Positions 33,341 through 42,682 of a DNA stretch of 64,000 nucleotides are shown here, piece by piece; the stretch's first letter is position 1; each line of letters starts with the position of its first letter. The DNA comes from Sphingobium sp. EM0848 (GTDB taxonomy: Bacteria > Pseudomonadota > Alphaproteobacteria > Sphingomonadales > Sphingomonadaceae). Under the pieces are notes generated by a model. That model worked only from the letters and a program-made list of their open reading frames with translations. It did no database searches and was not told the DNA's origin. A program made the translations under genes and the position numbers. The DNA is taken from assembly GCF_013375555.1 (NCBI RefSeq), contig NZ_JABXWB010000001.1, positions 2,678,501-2,742,500 of the forward strand, given 5' to 3'.

Positions 33341-35191
33341 ATGCGAACAAGCTATGATGTGATTGTGGTCGGCGGTGGCCACGCAGGTTGCGAAGCGGCC
33401 TCAGCGGCGGCGCGGAAGGGCGCGTCGGTTGCGTTGCTGACTTTTGAGAAGGCGACGGTCGGCGCGATGTCCTGCAATCCCGCCATCGGTGGTCTGGGCA
33501 AGGGGCATCTGGTTCGAGAGGTCGATGCGCTGGACGGTCTGATCGCGCGCGCCGCCGATGCTGCTGCCATTCACTATCGGATGCTGAACAGCAGCAAGGG
33601 GGCGGCGGTGCAGGGGCCGCGCGTCCAGGCCGATCGCAAGCGGTATCGGGCGGAGATTCATCGCCTGCTCGACGCGCAAAGCGGGTTGGAGATTGTCGAG
33701 GGCGAAGCGGTCGAACTGTTGCTCGATGGTGCGACGGTAAGCGGTTTGCGGTTGGCCGATGGACGGCGGCTTTCGGGACGAGCGGTGGTGTTGGCGACCG
33801 GCACCTTCCTCGGGGGAAAACTATTCCGTGGTGAGGACCTCATGGTAGGTGGCCGCACCGGCGAACGGGCGGCGACCGAATTGGGGGGTCAACTCCGTGC
33901 GCTGGATTTGCCCATGGCGCGGCTCAAGACGGGGACGCCACCCCGCATCGATGGGAGGACCATCGACTGGGCGCGTCTGGAAGAACAGCCGTCGGATAAG
34001 GCAGGCTGGACGATGTCTGCGCTTTCCTCCGGTCGCGTTCTGCCCCAGCTGTCCTGCGCCATCACTCGGACCAATGACAGAACCCATTCCATCATCCGCG
34101 ACGGGCTTGGGCGTTCGCCTCTGTTCAGTGGTGCGATCGAGGGACGCGGGCCGCGCTACTGCCCCTCGATCGAGGACAAGGTTCTCCGCTTTGGCGATCG
34201 TGATGGTCATCAAATCTTTCTGGAACCGGAAGGGTTGGACGATCATCTGGTCTATCCAAATGGCATCAGCACTTCGCTGCCAGCGGATATTCAATTGGCG
34301 CTGGTCCGATCGATGGCTGGACTGGAAAAGGCTGAAATCGTCGTTCCCGGCTACGCCGTCGAATATGACCATATCGACCCGCGTGCGCTGGATTCCACAT
34401 TGGAGGTCCGCGACGTGGCCGGCCTGTTCTGTGCCGGGCAGATCAACGGCACGACTGGATATGAGGAGGCTGCGGCGCAGGGTCTGGTGGCGGGCGCCAA
34501 TGCGGCGGCCCATGCCCTTGGAGAGGAGCCGCTGATTCTCGATCGAGCGAGCAGCTATATAGGGGTGATGATCGACGATCTCGTGTTGCAGGGGGTTACC
34601 GAGCCCTATCGGATGTTGACGGCCCGTGCTGAATATCGCCTCCGGTTGCGAGCCGATAATGCGGGAACGCGCCTTGCTCCCATTGGACGGGATCATGGCC
34701 TGTTGGGGCCGGAGCGCGCCGCTTATTATCATGCGCGGGATCGCGAACGGCGGTGGGTCGAAGAGGAACTGGCGCGGCCATTGTCGGCGACCGAGATGGC
34801 GCGGGCTGGGGCCGCGGTTCGGCAGGATGGTGCGCGTCGCTCGCTGTTCGATTGGGCGCGTTTTCCAGAGGTGAGCCGGGCGTTGTTGTTCGAGTTGGCT
34901 CCGTCGCTGGTAGAGGTGGAAAGCGACCTGCGCGAAGAGATTTTGGAGGATGCGCATTATGCACCCTATCTGGAGCGACAGCAGGCGGAGATCGCTGAAC
35001 TGCGGCGGAACGAACGGGTGGTGATCCCGGCCGATTTCGATTTTGGGACCATTGGGGGTCTTTCGACCGAAATGATTGAGCGACTGGATAAGGCGCGGCC
35101 TGATACGCTGGCGGCAGCAAGCCGTATCCGGGGCATCACGCCTGCTGCGCTGGCGGCGGTGCTGGTTCATATCCGGCGGCGCGCGGCGTGA
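33341..35191 (+). CDS. mnmG: tRNA uridine-5-carboxymethylaminomethyl modification enzyme MnmG
   Basis: MnmG (GidA) is the FAD-dependent partner of MnmE. The 616-residue protein has the FAD motif [19 protein letters not shown] (residues 8-26), the conserved [43 protein letters not shown], the active-site segment [16 protein letters not shown], and [23 protein letters not shown]. The C-terminal helical domain ends at [16 protein letters not shown]. Length fits the family. Its stop overlaps rsmG (GTGA at 35188-35191). A parS-like site lies in its leader. Confidence 0.97.
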   Translation: MRTSYDVIVVGGGHAGCEAASAAARKGASVALLTFEKATVGAMSCNPAIGGLGKGHLVREVDALDGLIARAADAAAIHYRMLNSSKGAAVQGPRVQADRKRYRAEIHRLLDAQSGLEIVEGEAVELLLDGATVSGLRLADGRRLSGRAVVLATGTFLGGKLFRGEDLMVGGRTGERAATELGGQLRALDLPMARLKTGTPPRIDGRTIDWARLEEQPSDKAGWTMSALSSGRVLPQLSCAITRTNDRTHSIIRDGLGRSPLFSGAIEGRGPRYCPSIEDKVLRFGDRDGHQIFLEPEGLDDHLVYPNGISTSLPADIQLALVRSMAGLEKAEIVVPGYAVEYDHIDPRALDSTLEVRDVAGLFCAGQINGTTGYEEAAAQGLVAGANAAAHALGEEPLILDRASSYIGVMIDDLVLQGVTEPYRMLTARAEYRLRLRADNAGTRLAPIGRDHGLLGPERAAYYHARDRERRWVEEELARPLSATEMARAGAAVRQDGARRSLFDWARFPEVSRALLFELAPSLVEVESDLREEILEDAHYAPYLERQQAEIAELRRNERVVIPADFDFGTIGGLSTEMIERLDKARPDTLAAASRIRGITPAALAAVLVHIRRRAA

Positions 35192-35826
35192 CAGAGGAGG
35201 AAGCGCGGGGTTGGCTGGGCGAGCGTTTCCATGTTTCACGTGAAACATGGAAACGGCTTGAGGGCTATGTAGCCATCCTTCTCGATGAGATGGAGCGGCA
35301 AAATCTGATCGCGGAATCGACGCGTCCGCATATCTGGGCAAGGCATATTGTTGATTCTGCCCAGCTTATCCCGCTCGCAAGCGCGGCGGAGGAGGGGCCT
35401 TGGATCGATCTGGGATCGGGCGCGGGCTTGCCCGGAATCGTCGCCGCGATCCTGACTGACCGTCCGGTTCAGATGGTGGAATCGCGTCGTAAGCGGATCG
35501 ATTTTCTGAACGCCGTGATCAGCGATCTGGGCTTGGGCAGGGCAAGCGTCTTTGGTGGCCGTGTCGAAACCGTGCCACCCACTCAAGCGGCCATCATCAG
35601 CGCGCGGGCCTATGCGCCTTTGCCGCGTCTGCTTGAATCCGCGATCCATCTTTCCGATGAAAAGACGATTTGGGTGCTCCCAAAAGGACGAAATGCGCAG
35701 AATGAACTGGAGGTCGCGACTCGGACGTGGCAAGGTGTGTTCCACGTGGAACGCAGCGTGACTGATGCCGACAGCGCCATCATCGTTGCGCAAACCGTTC
35801 AATCCAGAAGGAAAGCCCGAGGATGA
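35188..35826 (+). CDS. rsmG: 16S rRNA (guanine527-N7)-methyltransferase RsmG
   Basis: RsmG (GidB) methylates G527 of 16S rRNA using SAM; its loss gives low-level streptomycin resistance. The 212-residue protein has the SAM-binding [15 protein letters not shown] (about residue 72) and the [19 protein letters not shown] motif. It starts with a GTG overlapping mnmG. The coding sequence contains two parS-type palindromes, at 35224-35255 near the 5' end and at 35738-35753, so it doubles as a segregation site. Its stop overlaps the parA start (ATGA). Confidence 0.95.
   Translation: MTEEEARGWLGERFHVSRETWKRLEGYVAILLDEMERQNLIAESTRPHIWARHIVDSAQLIPLASAAEEGPWIDLGSGAGLPGIVAAILTDRPVQMVESRRKRIDFLNAVISDLGLGRASVFGGRVETVPPTQAAIISARAYAPLPRLLESAIHLSDEKTIWVLPKGRNAQNELEVATRTWQGVFHVERSVTDADSAIIVAQTVQSRRKARG
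35224..35255. promoter_or_regulatory. parS, perfect core within a 32-base perfect palindrome, inside rsmG
   Basis: The core TGTTTCACGTGAAACA (35232-35247) matches the ParB-binding consensus exactly. The palindrome continues without mismatch for eight bases on each side, to 35224 and 35255. It lies about 600 bases upstream of parA, inside the coding sequence of rsmG. Confidence 0.92.
35738..35753. promoter_or_regulatory. second parS-like site inside rsmG
   Basis: TGTTCCACGTGGAACG, with the core palindrome GTTCCACGTGGAAC (35739-35752). It lies 70 bases before parA and differs from the consensus at two positions. Confidence 0.7.
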
Positions 35827-36605
35827 TCCAAATCGCCATTGCCAACCAGAAAGGCGGCGTCGGAAAGACCACCACCGCGATCAATCTGGCCACGGGCCTG
35901 GCGGCCACAGGTCTGCGCGTGCTGCTGGTCGACCTCGACCCACAGGGCAATGCGTCGACGGGTCTTGGTGTCCATCAGGCCGACCGCGCCCAGTCCAGCT
36001 ATGATCTGCTGGTTGGCAATTGCGCGCTGGAAGATGCGATCATCACCACGCGCGTTCCCAAGCTGGACATCGTTCCCGCCACCCAGGATCTGTCCGGCGC
36101 GGAAATCGAACTGATCGAATATGAGGAGCGGACCCATCGGCTGGAGCGAGTTCTCGCCGAAGCGCAGCCGGGGCGCTGGGATATTTGCCTGATCGACTGT
36201 CCGCCTTCGCTGGGTTTGCTGACCATCAATGCGATGGTTGCGGCTCAGTCGCTTCTGGTCCCATTGCAGTGCGAATTTTTCGCGCTGGAGGGATTGTCGC
36301 AGCTCCTTCAGACCGTCGAGCGTATCCGCGGCCGTTTCAATCCGGGCCTGTCGATCATGGGTGTGGCGCTCACCATGTATGATCGCCGTAACCGCCTGAC
36401 CGATCAGGTGGCCGACGATGTGCGCGCCTGTCTCGGCGATCTCGTCTTTTCCACCGTCATTCCCCGCAATGTGCGCCTGTCCGAAGCGCCCAGCCATGGC
36501 GTTCCGGCGCTCATCTATGATTTCCGTTGTCCGGGGTCGGAAGCCTATATGCGTCTGGCGCGCGAACTCATTGCGCGCCTGCCCCGTCAGGAGGTTGCTG
36601 CTTGA
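35823..36605 (+). CDS. parA: chromosome partitioning ATPase ParA (Soj)
   Basis: ParA is the DNA-binding P-loop ATPase that moves ParB-parS complexes during chromosome segregation. The 260-residue product begins [25 protein letters not shown] (deviant Walker A, KGGVGKT, residues 10-16), has the A' motif VDLDPQGNASTGLG, the Walker B DICLIDCPPSLGLLT and the C-terminal APSHGVPALIYD. The start overlaps the rsmG stop and the TGA overlaps the TTG start of parB. parS sites flank the operon. Confidence 0.97.
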   Translation: MIQIAIANQKGGVGKTTTAINLATGLAATGLRVLLVDLDPQGNASTGLGVHQADRAQSSYDLLVGNCALEDAIITTRVPKLDIVPATQDLSGAEIELIEYEERTHRLERVLAEAQPGRWDICLIDCPPSLGLLTINAMVAAQSLLVPLQCEFFALEGLSQLLQTVERIRGRFNPGLSIMGVALTMYDRRNRLTDQVADDVRACLGDLVFSTVIPRNVRLSEAPSHGVPALIYDFRCPGSEAYMRLARELIARLPRQEVAA

Positions 36606-37522
36606 GTGAAGAGAATTTGACGAAGCCCGCCAAGCGTCCCCAGGGGCTTGGCCGGGGTCTGTCTGCGCTGTTGGGTGATGTGGCGCGCGAAGAGCCGGTC
36701 GCGCCGGTTGCAACCTCCAATCCTTCCACCAAGGCAATCCAGAGCATTGAAGTCGCGCTGATCCAGCCGCATCCGGAACAGCCGCGCCGCCATTTCGACG
36801 ATGGCGCGCTACAGGAACTGGCGGACAGTATCGCCAAGCGTGGCGTTATCCAGCCGATCATTGTCCGGCCCCATGGTGGCGGATTCCAGATCGTTGCGGG
36901 TGAACGCCGCTGGCGCGCGGCTCAACGGGCGCAATTGCACCGCATCCCTGCCATTGTGCGCGATTTCGATGAAGCGGAAACGCTGGAGATCGCGCTGATC
37001 GAAAATATCCAGCGGGAGGATCTGAATCCGATCGAAGAGGCGGAAGCCTATCGCAAGCTGATCGCGGAATTTCATCATAGCCAGGAAGCACTTGGTCGAT
37101 TGGTCGGCAAGTCGCGCAGCCATGTCGCGAATCTGATGCGTCTGCTCGACCTGCCCGCGCCGGTGCAGCAGCAGGTGATCGAACAGAAGCTCAGCATGGG
37201 CCATGCGCGGGCTCTGATCGGGGCGCCAGATTGCGAAGCTCTGGCCCGGACGGTGGAAGCCAAAGGGCTGTCCGTCCGTGATACCGAGCAGCTTGTCCGC
37301 CGCGCCAAGACGGGCGATACGGCTTCAACCCGTCAGCGCAGCCCTGCGGCCAAGGATAATGATCCCGACATCGTCGCGTTGGAGCAGCATCTGGCGGACA
37401 TATTGGGTGTGAAAGTCGACATCAGCTATGGCGCGAATGGCAACGGCATGCTGTCGCTGCATTATTCGACGCTCGATCAGCTCGATATGTTGTGCCAGCG
37501 GCTGTCCGGCGAGCGTATCTAA
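36602..37522 (+). CDS. parB: chromosome partitioning protein ParB (Spo0J)
   Basis: ParB is a CTP-dependent clamp that loads at parS and spreads. The 306-residue product starts at the TTG at 36602, overlapping parA (TTGA), with the usual LGRGLSALLGDV. The CTPase/ParB-N domain includes the NPRRHFDD-like QPRRHFDD, GVIQPIIVRP and GERRWRAAQ; IALIENIQREDLNPIEEAEAY is the linker. The helix-turn-helix is LGRLVGKSRSHVANLMRLL (about residues 162-180). The C-terminal domain would dimerise. A clear terminator follows. Confidence 0.97.
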   Translation: MSEENLTKPAKRPQGLGRGLSALLGDVAREEPVAPVATSNPSTKAIQSIEVALIQPHPEQPRRHFDDGALQELADSIAKRGVIQPIIVRPHGGGFQIVAGERRWRAAQRAQLHRIPAIVRDFDEAETLEIALIENIQREDLNPIEEAEAYRKLIAEFHHSQEALGRLVGKSRSHVANLMRLLDLPAPVQQQVIEQKLSMGHARALIGAPDCEALARTVEAKGLSVRDTEQLVRRAKTGDTASTRQRSPAAKDNDPDIVALEQHLADILGVKVDISYGANGNGMLSLHYSTLDQLDMLCQRLSGERI

Positions 37523-37538
37523 AAAGATGATGTGAAAT

Positions 37539-37578
37539 GTGACGGCGCGCATTTTCCTGCGCCGTCACTGGTCTTTTT
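37539..37578 (+). terminator. intrinsic terminator after parB
   Basis: Ten perfect pairs, GTGACGGCGC (37539-37548) with GCGCCGTCAC (37559-37568), enclose a 10-base loop and are followed by TGGTCTTTTT. This ends the mnmG-rsmG-parAB transcript. Confidence 0.88.
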
Positions 37579-37603
37579 CCTGTCAAAACCTTAGGCTGTC
37601 GGG

Positions 37604-40201
37604 ATGGCCGACATCCAATCCTCTCCCGCCGCCCCGACCGTCATTCACCGTCAGGATTATCGCCCGCCCGATTGGCTGGTGCCTGATATTGCGCTCGACT
37701 TCGATCTCGATGCCGCCGCGACCCGCGTTCGCGCAACCCTCGCCGTTATGCGCAATGGCGAGCATGACCGGCCGCTGAAGCTCGACGGAGATGGCCTTCT
37801 TCCCCTTGAGATAAAGGTGGATGGCCGCACGCTCACGCCGGATCAATGGGCGCTGGAGGCGGGGACGCTGATGATCCCGCTTTCGGGTGCCGCCCGCAGC
37901 ATCGAAACGCTGGTGGAGATCGCGCCGCAGAGCAACAGCAAGCTGATGGGACTTTATGCCAGCGGCGGCCTGCTCTGCACCCAATGCGAGGCAGAGGGCT
38001 TCCGCCGCATCACCTTCTTCCCCGATCGCCCGGACGTGCTCTCTCGCTATGCGGTGCGCATGGTGGCGGACAAGGCGCAATATCCGATATTGCTTGCCAA
38101 TGGTGATCCGGTCGAGCGGGGCGATCTGCCCAATGGCCGCCACTGGGCGCGCTGGAACGATCCTTTCCCCAAGCCCTGCTATTTGTTCGCACTGGTCGCG
38201 GGCGATCTTTCCTGCAACGCCGACCGTTTCGTGACGATGAGCGGGCGCGAGGTGCAACTCGGCATCTGGGTCAAGGAAGCCGATCTGCCCCGTACCGCCC
38301 ATGCCATGCAGGCGCTCAAGAACAGCATGGCCTGGGATGAGCGGGTCTATGGCCGCGAATATGATCTGGACGTGTTCAACATCGTTGCCGTGGCCGATTT
38401 CAACTTCGGCGCGATGGAGAATAAAGGCCTCAACATCTTCAATTCACGCTATATTTTGGCCGATCCCGAAACCGCGACCGACATTGACTATGATGGGGTT
38501 GAGGGCGTGGTTGCGCATGAATATTTCCACAACTGGTCCGGTAATCGCGTCACCTGCCGCGACTGGTTCCAACTGAGCCTCAAGGAAGGCTTCACCGTTT
38601 TCCGTGATCAGAATTTCTCGGCCGACATGGGAAGCCATGCGGTGAAGCGGATTGAGGATGTCCGCATCCTGCGGGCCGCCCAGTTTCAGGAGGATAGCGG
38701 CCCGCTCGCGCATCCGATCCGGCCTGAATCCTATATGGAAATCAGCAATTTCTACACGGCGACCATTTATAACAAGGGTGCCGAGGTTATCCGCATGATG
38801 GCGCTGATGCTCGGCCCGGAACGTTTCCGGGCCGGCACCGATCTCTATTTCGAGCGTCATGATGGCGAAGCCGCGACATGCGAGGATTTCGTCCGCGCCA
38901 TGGAAGAAGGGGGGCAGATCGACCTTGCCCAGTTCCGCCGCTGGTATGCGCAGGCGGGCACGCCGCACGTCCGGGCGCTGCTGACCCACGATCCGATGAG
39001 CCGGACGGCGACGCTCCATCTGGAACAGACCGTTCCGCCCACGCCGGGTCAGCCGGAAAAGCAGCCCATGGCGATTCCGCTCCGGACGGCATTGTTCGAC
39101 CGTGCTTCGGGCAAGAGCCGGGGCGACGAACTGTTGATGCTGACCGAGGCGACGCAGAGTTTCACCTTCGACAATTGGCAGGACGCGCCGCTGCTGTCGA
39201 TCAATCGTGGCTTTTCCGCCCCGGTCATTGTCGAAACCAACCGCAGCCAGGACGATCTGGCCTTTCTGTCGGCGCATGATGACGATCCCTTCGCCCGTTA
39301 TGAGGCGATGCAGCAGTTGATGGTGAATGTGCTGGTCGGCCGTATCGGCGGACAGCCTGTCGATGAGGATGCGGTGATCGCCGCGATCCGCGACACGGCC
39401 AACGATCCGCTGCTCGATCCGGCCTTTGTTGCGGAAGCGATCCGTTTGCCCAGCGAAGCCTATCTGGGCGATCAGATGGCGGTGGTCGATCCCGATGCGA
39501 TCCACGCTGCCCGCGACGCGCTGCAACGGCGGATCGGCACTGATCTGGAGCCTCTCTGGCGCGATATCCATGCCAAGACCAGGGCGAACGGCTTTGCGCT
39601 GTCTTCCGCCGCCAAAGGTGCGCGCAAGCTGCGCAACACCGCGCTGCACTATCTGGCGGCGTCGGGTACGCAGGACGGCCCGGCGGTGGCTTTTGGCCAG
39701 TTCAGCGAGGCCGACAATATGACCGAGCGACAGGCCGCGCTCGCGACGCTGGCCAATGGCACCAGCGCGGAGCGGGAGGCGGCGCTGGACATCTTCTACA
39801 ACCGCTATCGCGACGATGCGTTGACGCTGGACAAATGGTTCCAGACGCAGGCCTTTGCCTTCCATCCCGATACGGTCGATCTGGTCGAGGAATTGGGGAA
39901 GCACAAGGACTTCACCTTGGCCAATCCCAATCGGGTTCGGTCGCTCTATGGCGCCTTTGCGGGCAACCAGTGGGCGTTCCATCACAAGTCGGGCAAGGGC
40001 TATCGGCTAGTTGCCGACTGCATCATCGCGCTGGACAAACTCAATCCGCAGACGGCTGCGCGGTTGGTGCCGCCTCTGGGCCGCTGGAAGCGCTTCGATC
40101 AAGGGCGCGCGGCGCTCATGCGGGCGGAATTGCAGCGTATCCTGGCCGAACCGGGGCTGTCGAAGGATGTCACCGAACAGGTGAGCAAGAGTCTCGAATA
40201 G
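37604..40201 (+). CDS. pepN: aminopeptidase N (M1 family)
   Basis: PepN removes N-terminal residues from peptides in the cytoplasm and uses zinc. The 865-residue protein has the exopeptidase motif FGAMENKGLN (about residue 266) and the zinc motif VAHEYFHNWSGNRVTCRDWFQLSLKEG (HExxH-x18-E, about 303). The GAMEN plus HEYFH pairing and the DUF3458-type C-terminal half identify the E. coli-like PepN. It starts at 37604 right after the par terminator and is convergent with the auxiliary lipoprotein gene; a hairpin separates them. Confidence 0.97.
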   Translation: MADIQSSPAAPTVIHRQDYRPPDWLVPDIALDFDLDAAATRVRATLAVMRNGEHDRPLKLDGDGLLPLEIKVDGRTLTPDQWALEAGTLMIPLSGAARSIETLVEIAPQSNSKLMGLYASGGLLCTQCEAEGFRRITFFPDRPDVLSRYAVRMVADKAQYPILLANGDPVERGDLPNGRHWARWNDPFPKPCYLFALVAGDLSCNADRFVTMSGREVQLGIWVKEADLPRTAHAMQALKNSMAWDERVYGREYDLDVFNIVAVADFNFGAMENKGLNIFNSRYILADPETATDIDYDGVEGVVAHEYFHNWSGNRVTCRDWFQLSLKEGFTVFRDQNFSADMGSHAVKRIEDVRILRAAQFQEDSGPLAHPIRPESYMEISNFYTATIYNKGAEVIRMMALMLGPERFRAGTDLYFERHDGEAATCEDFVRAMEEGGQIDLAQFRRWYAQAGTPHVRALLTHDPMSRTATLHLEQTVPPTPGQPEKQPMAIPLRTALFDRASGKSRGDELLMLTEATQSFTFDNWQDAPLLSINRGFSAPVIVETNRSQDDLAFLSAHDDDPFARYEAMQQLMVNVLVGRIGGQPVDEDAVIAAIRDTANDPLLDPAFVAEAIRLPSEAYLGDQMAVVDPDAIHAARDALQRRIGTDLEPLWRDIHAKTRANGFALSSAAKGARKLRNTALHYLAASGTQDGPAVAFGQFSEADNMTERQAALATLANGTSAEREAALDIFYNRYRDDALTLDKWFQTQAFAFHPDTVDLVEELGKHKDFTLANPNRVRSLYGAFAGNQWAFHHKSGKGYRLVADCIIALDKLNPQTAARLVPPLGRWKRFDQGRAALMRAELQRILAEPGLSKDVTEQVSKSLE

Positions 40202-40205
40202 CGGC

Positions 40206-40235
40206 GTCATGCTCCTGCTTGTGCAGGAGCATGAC
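40206..40235. terminator. bidirectional hairpin between pepN and the MCE lipoprotein gene
   Basis: A 13-pair perfect stem (40206-40218 with 40223-40235) and a TTGT tetraloop lie between the convergent stop codons. No long T-run follows in either direction, but the stem is strong. Confidence 0.75.
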
Positions 40236-40244
40236 ACCATGCGG

Positions 40245-40859
40245 TTACCGCCCCGAAGCCGCCAGCCAGGCGGCGACGTCCGCCGCCACCTTATTGGCCG
40301 CGGCATTGATCGGCGCGCCCACGCTGTTCGCGTCGATCTTGCCGCCGATCGGTGCGCTGGCGGTGAAACGCTGCCGGGCGATTGCCGTGCCGCCCGGCCC
40401 GGTGAGCATCGCGTCATAGGTCACGACCGCGCTATTGCTGGCTTCATCGACGCCGAAATCGACCAGCTCGCCCATCAGCCGCTGTCCGGCATCGGCGGAA
40501 TATTGGCCGGGGTCCAGCACGATGCGGTTGCTGGTTGCGGTGATGGTTTCGGCGAGCAGCTTCTGGAACAGATGGCGCGGCGTATCGGCCCACTGCACCT
40601 TGGTCACATAGGCCACCGAAGTGGGGGAGGTGATGACCGGCACCCGTACGGTATCGAGCATCTTGGGCGCATCGGGATCAGCCACAGTGATGGCCGTACC
40701 GGCTGTGGCATTGCGCTGGGTGCCGGGCGCGACTTTCTGCGCGGCGCTGAGCGACAACAGCCGCTCCGGCGGCTTGCCCCCGAAGGACACGCAGCCCGCC
40801 AGCATCAGCGCGCCAAGAGCCACCGGCATCAGGCCCAGTTTCCTGTGAAACATCATCAC
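40245..40859 (-). CDS. ABC-type transport auxiliary lipoprotein (PqiC/DUF330-like) of a Mla-type system
   Basis: A 204-residue lipoprotein with lipobox LMLAGCVSF (Cys about residue 23). The rest resembles the ABC-type auxiliary lipoprotein family (PqiC/YmbA-like): LLSLSAAQKV, DTVRVPVITSPTSVAYVTKVQWADTPRHLFQKLL and DPGQYSADAGQRLMGEL. It would sit in the outer membrane leaflet facing the periplasm and link a MCE protein to it. It follows mlaD by eight bases, ending the mlaE-mlaF-mlaD operon. Confidence 0.88.
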   Translation of the reverse strand: MMMFHRKLGLMPVALGALMLAGCVSFGGKPPERLLSLSAAQKVAPGTQRNATAGTAITVADPDAPKMLDTVRVPVITSPTSVAYVTKVQWADTPRHLFQKLLAETITATSNRIVLDPGQYSADAGQRLMGELVDFGVDEASNSAVVTYDAMLTGPGGTAIARQRFTASAPIGGKIDANSVGAPINAAANKVAADVAAWLAASGR

Positions 40860-40867
40860 TGTCCCTC

Positions 40868-41830
40868 TTATCGCTTGTAATCGGGCAATTTGGGCGATCC
40901 GACGATCGAACCCGCGCCCTGCTGATCGAGTTTTTCCGCCACGCCACGGAAGGAGCGCGACATTTCGCGCAGGTCGCGGACGAGCTGATTGACCTCCGGC
41001 ATGGTCTGGTTGCTGAAGGCGTGGACGCCCGGCTGCGCTTCCGCAATGGTCTTGTCGAGCGTGTCGATGCTGTGGGTGGCTGACTGAATGCTCTTGCGCA
41101 GATCGGCCAGCAGTGGGCGGCCTTCATCATTCACCATGGCGTCGGTGGACGCGGCCAGTTTGCTGATCTGTTCGGCGGCGATGCCCGTACGCTGGACGGC
41201 GACGCGCGCTTCGGCCAGGGTCGCGGCGATTTCCGGGCTGCGGTCGGCCAGCGCGCCGGACACCCGCTCGACATTCGCCAATATGCCCGCGATCGACTGC
41301 TGATTCTTGTCGTTGAGCAGCTCGGTCAGTCGCTCGGTCAAGGTCGACAGCCGCTCCAGCAATTGCGGCGCGTTGTTCAGCAACTCACCCAATGCGCCCG
41401 GCTTGGTCGGGATAACCGGCACGCCGTCTGGGCAAACGGCCAAGGTATTTTCCGGCGGGCAGACGATGGGGCGCGCGCCCTTGACCGCGCCGTCCAGCAC
41501 GATTTCCGATACGCCGGTAAAGCCAACGCCCGAAATGGTCGCGGTGGTGCCCTGCAGGACGGGCGTGCCCTCCTTCACGGAGATGCGCACCTTCACGAAG
41601 CCTGGGTCGCGCTTCCACAGTTCGATTTTCTCGACCTGACCGGAGGGAACGCCCGAATAGTTGACGCTCGATCCCTTGGCGAGGCCGTTCACCGACTGTT
41701 TGAAGAAGATGTCATATTCCATATTGTCGCCCTGGGAGAGGCGCGAGAACCAGAAAGCCGCGATCGTGATCGCCGCCAGCAACAGCAGCGTGACCGTGCC
41801 CACCAGCACATGGTTGGAGCGGGTTTCCAT
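40868..41830 (-). CDS. mlaD: MlaD-like MCE-family phospholipid transport protein
   Basis: A 320-residue MCE protein, anchored by one N-terminal transmembrane helix (about residues 8-30), with the MCE domain at 40-115 (YDIFFKQSVNGLAKGSSVNYSGVPSGQVEKIEL; ISVKEGTPVLQGTTATI). The C-terminal two-thirds are helical coiled-coil-like (LLERLSTLTERLTELLNDKNQ, LAEARVAVQRTGIAAEQISKL). It would form the periplasmic hexameric ring of a phospholipid transporter. Longer than E. coli MlaD (183), so closer to the actinobacterial/Alphaproteobacterial type. It follows the ATPase by three bases. Confidence 0.93.
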   Translation of the reverse strand: METRSNHVLVGTVTLLLLAAITIAAFWFSRLSQGDNMEYDIFFKQSVNGLAKGSSVNYSGVPSGQVEKIELWKRDPGFVKVRISVKEGTPVLQGTTATISGVGFTGVSEIVLDGAVKGARPIVCPPENTLAVCPDGVPVIPTKPGALGELLNNAPQLLERLSTLTERLTELLNDKNQQSIAGILANVERVSGALADRSPEIAATLAEARVAVQRTGIAAEQISKLAASTDAMVNDEGRPLLADLRKSIQSATHSIDTLDKTIAEAQPGVHAFSNQTMPEVNQLVRDLREMSRSFRGVAEKLDQQGAGSIVGSPKLPDYKR

Positions 41831-41833
41831 ATT

Positions 41834-42682
41834 CTATCGCCTCTTGTCCTGTTCACGGGCCACCGCCGCCGTCGCGGCGCGCCCGCGCGGGCCGTTGAAA
41901 TATTCCTGAATCCAGGGATGATCGGTCGCCAGCAGCTCATCGATAGTGCCGACCGCCGTTACCTTTCTGTCGGCCAGCACCGCCACCCGGTCGCAGATCG
42001 AATAGAGGGTGTCGAGATCGTGGGTGATGAGGAACACCGTCAGCCCCAAAGTCTGTTGCAATTTGCGCGTCTGATTGTCGAACGCCGCCGCGCCGATGGG
42101 ATCGAGACCCGCCGTCGGTTCGTCGAGGAACAGCAGGTCGGGGTCCAGCGCCAGCGCCCGCGCAAGGCCGGCGCGTTTCTTCATGCCACCCGACAGTTCG
42201 GCGGGATATTTGGGCCCCGCTTCGGCAGGCAGGCCGGTCATGCGAATCTTGTAGGCGGCGATCTCGTCGCGCAGCTTCGGCCCGATATTGGGATAATATT
42301 CGCGGATCGGCACCTCGACATTTTCGGCCACCGTCAGCGTGGAGAATAGCGCGCCGCCCTGAAACAAGACGCCCCAGCGTTTGCGGATCGCCAGCGCTTC
42401 ATCGTCCAGCCGCCCGATCATCGATTCGCCGAAGACGTGGATTTCGCCCTCATCGGGGGTCTGGAGGCCGATGATGGAGCGCATCAACACCGACTTGCCG
42501 GTGCCCGATCCGCCGACCACGCCCAATATCTCGCCCTTGCGCACGTCGAGGTTCAGCCCCTCATGCACGACCTGCTCGCCGAAACTGTTCCGGAGGTTCC
42601 GGACGGAAATGGCGATGCCGTCCTTCTCGACCGCTTTTTCGACCCGGGCTTCCTCGGCGGTGATCTCTTCCTCGGGCGCCAT
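41834..42682 (-). CDS. mlaF: ABC transporter ATP-binding protein of the Mla phospholipid system
   Basis: The 282-residue ATPase powers the MlaE permease. It has Walker A GGSGTGKS (about residue 52), the signature LSGGMKKRAGLARAL, Walker B LLFLDEPTAGLDP, and the switch ITHDLDTLYSICDRVAVL. The start at 42682 overlaps the mlaE stop (ATGA). The longer open frame to 42877 is inside mlaE and rejected. The C-terminal tail (GPRGRAATAAVAREQDKRR) is basic. Confidence 0.95.
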   Translation of the reverse strand: MAPEEEITAEEARVEKAVEKDGIAISVRNLRNSFGEQVVHEGLNLDVRKGEILGVVGGSGTGKSVLMRSIIGLQTPDEGEIHVFGESMIGRLDDEALAIRKRWGVLFQGGALFSTLTVAENVEVPIREYYPNIGPKLRDEIAAYKIRMTGLPAEAGPKYPAELSGGMKKRAGLARALALDPDLLFLDEPTAGLDPIGAAAFDNQTRKLQQTLGLTVFLITHDLDTLYSICDRVAVLADRKVTAVGTIDELLATDHPWIQEYFNGPRGRAATAAVAREQDKRR

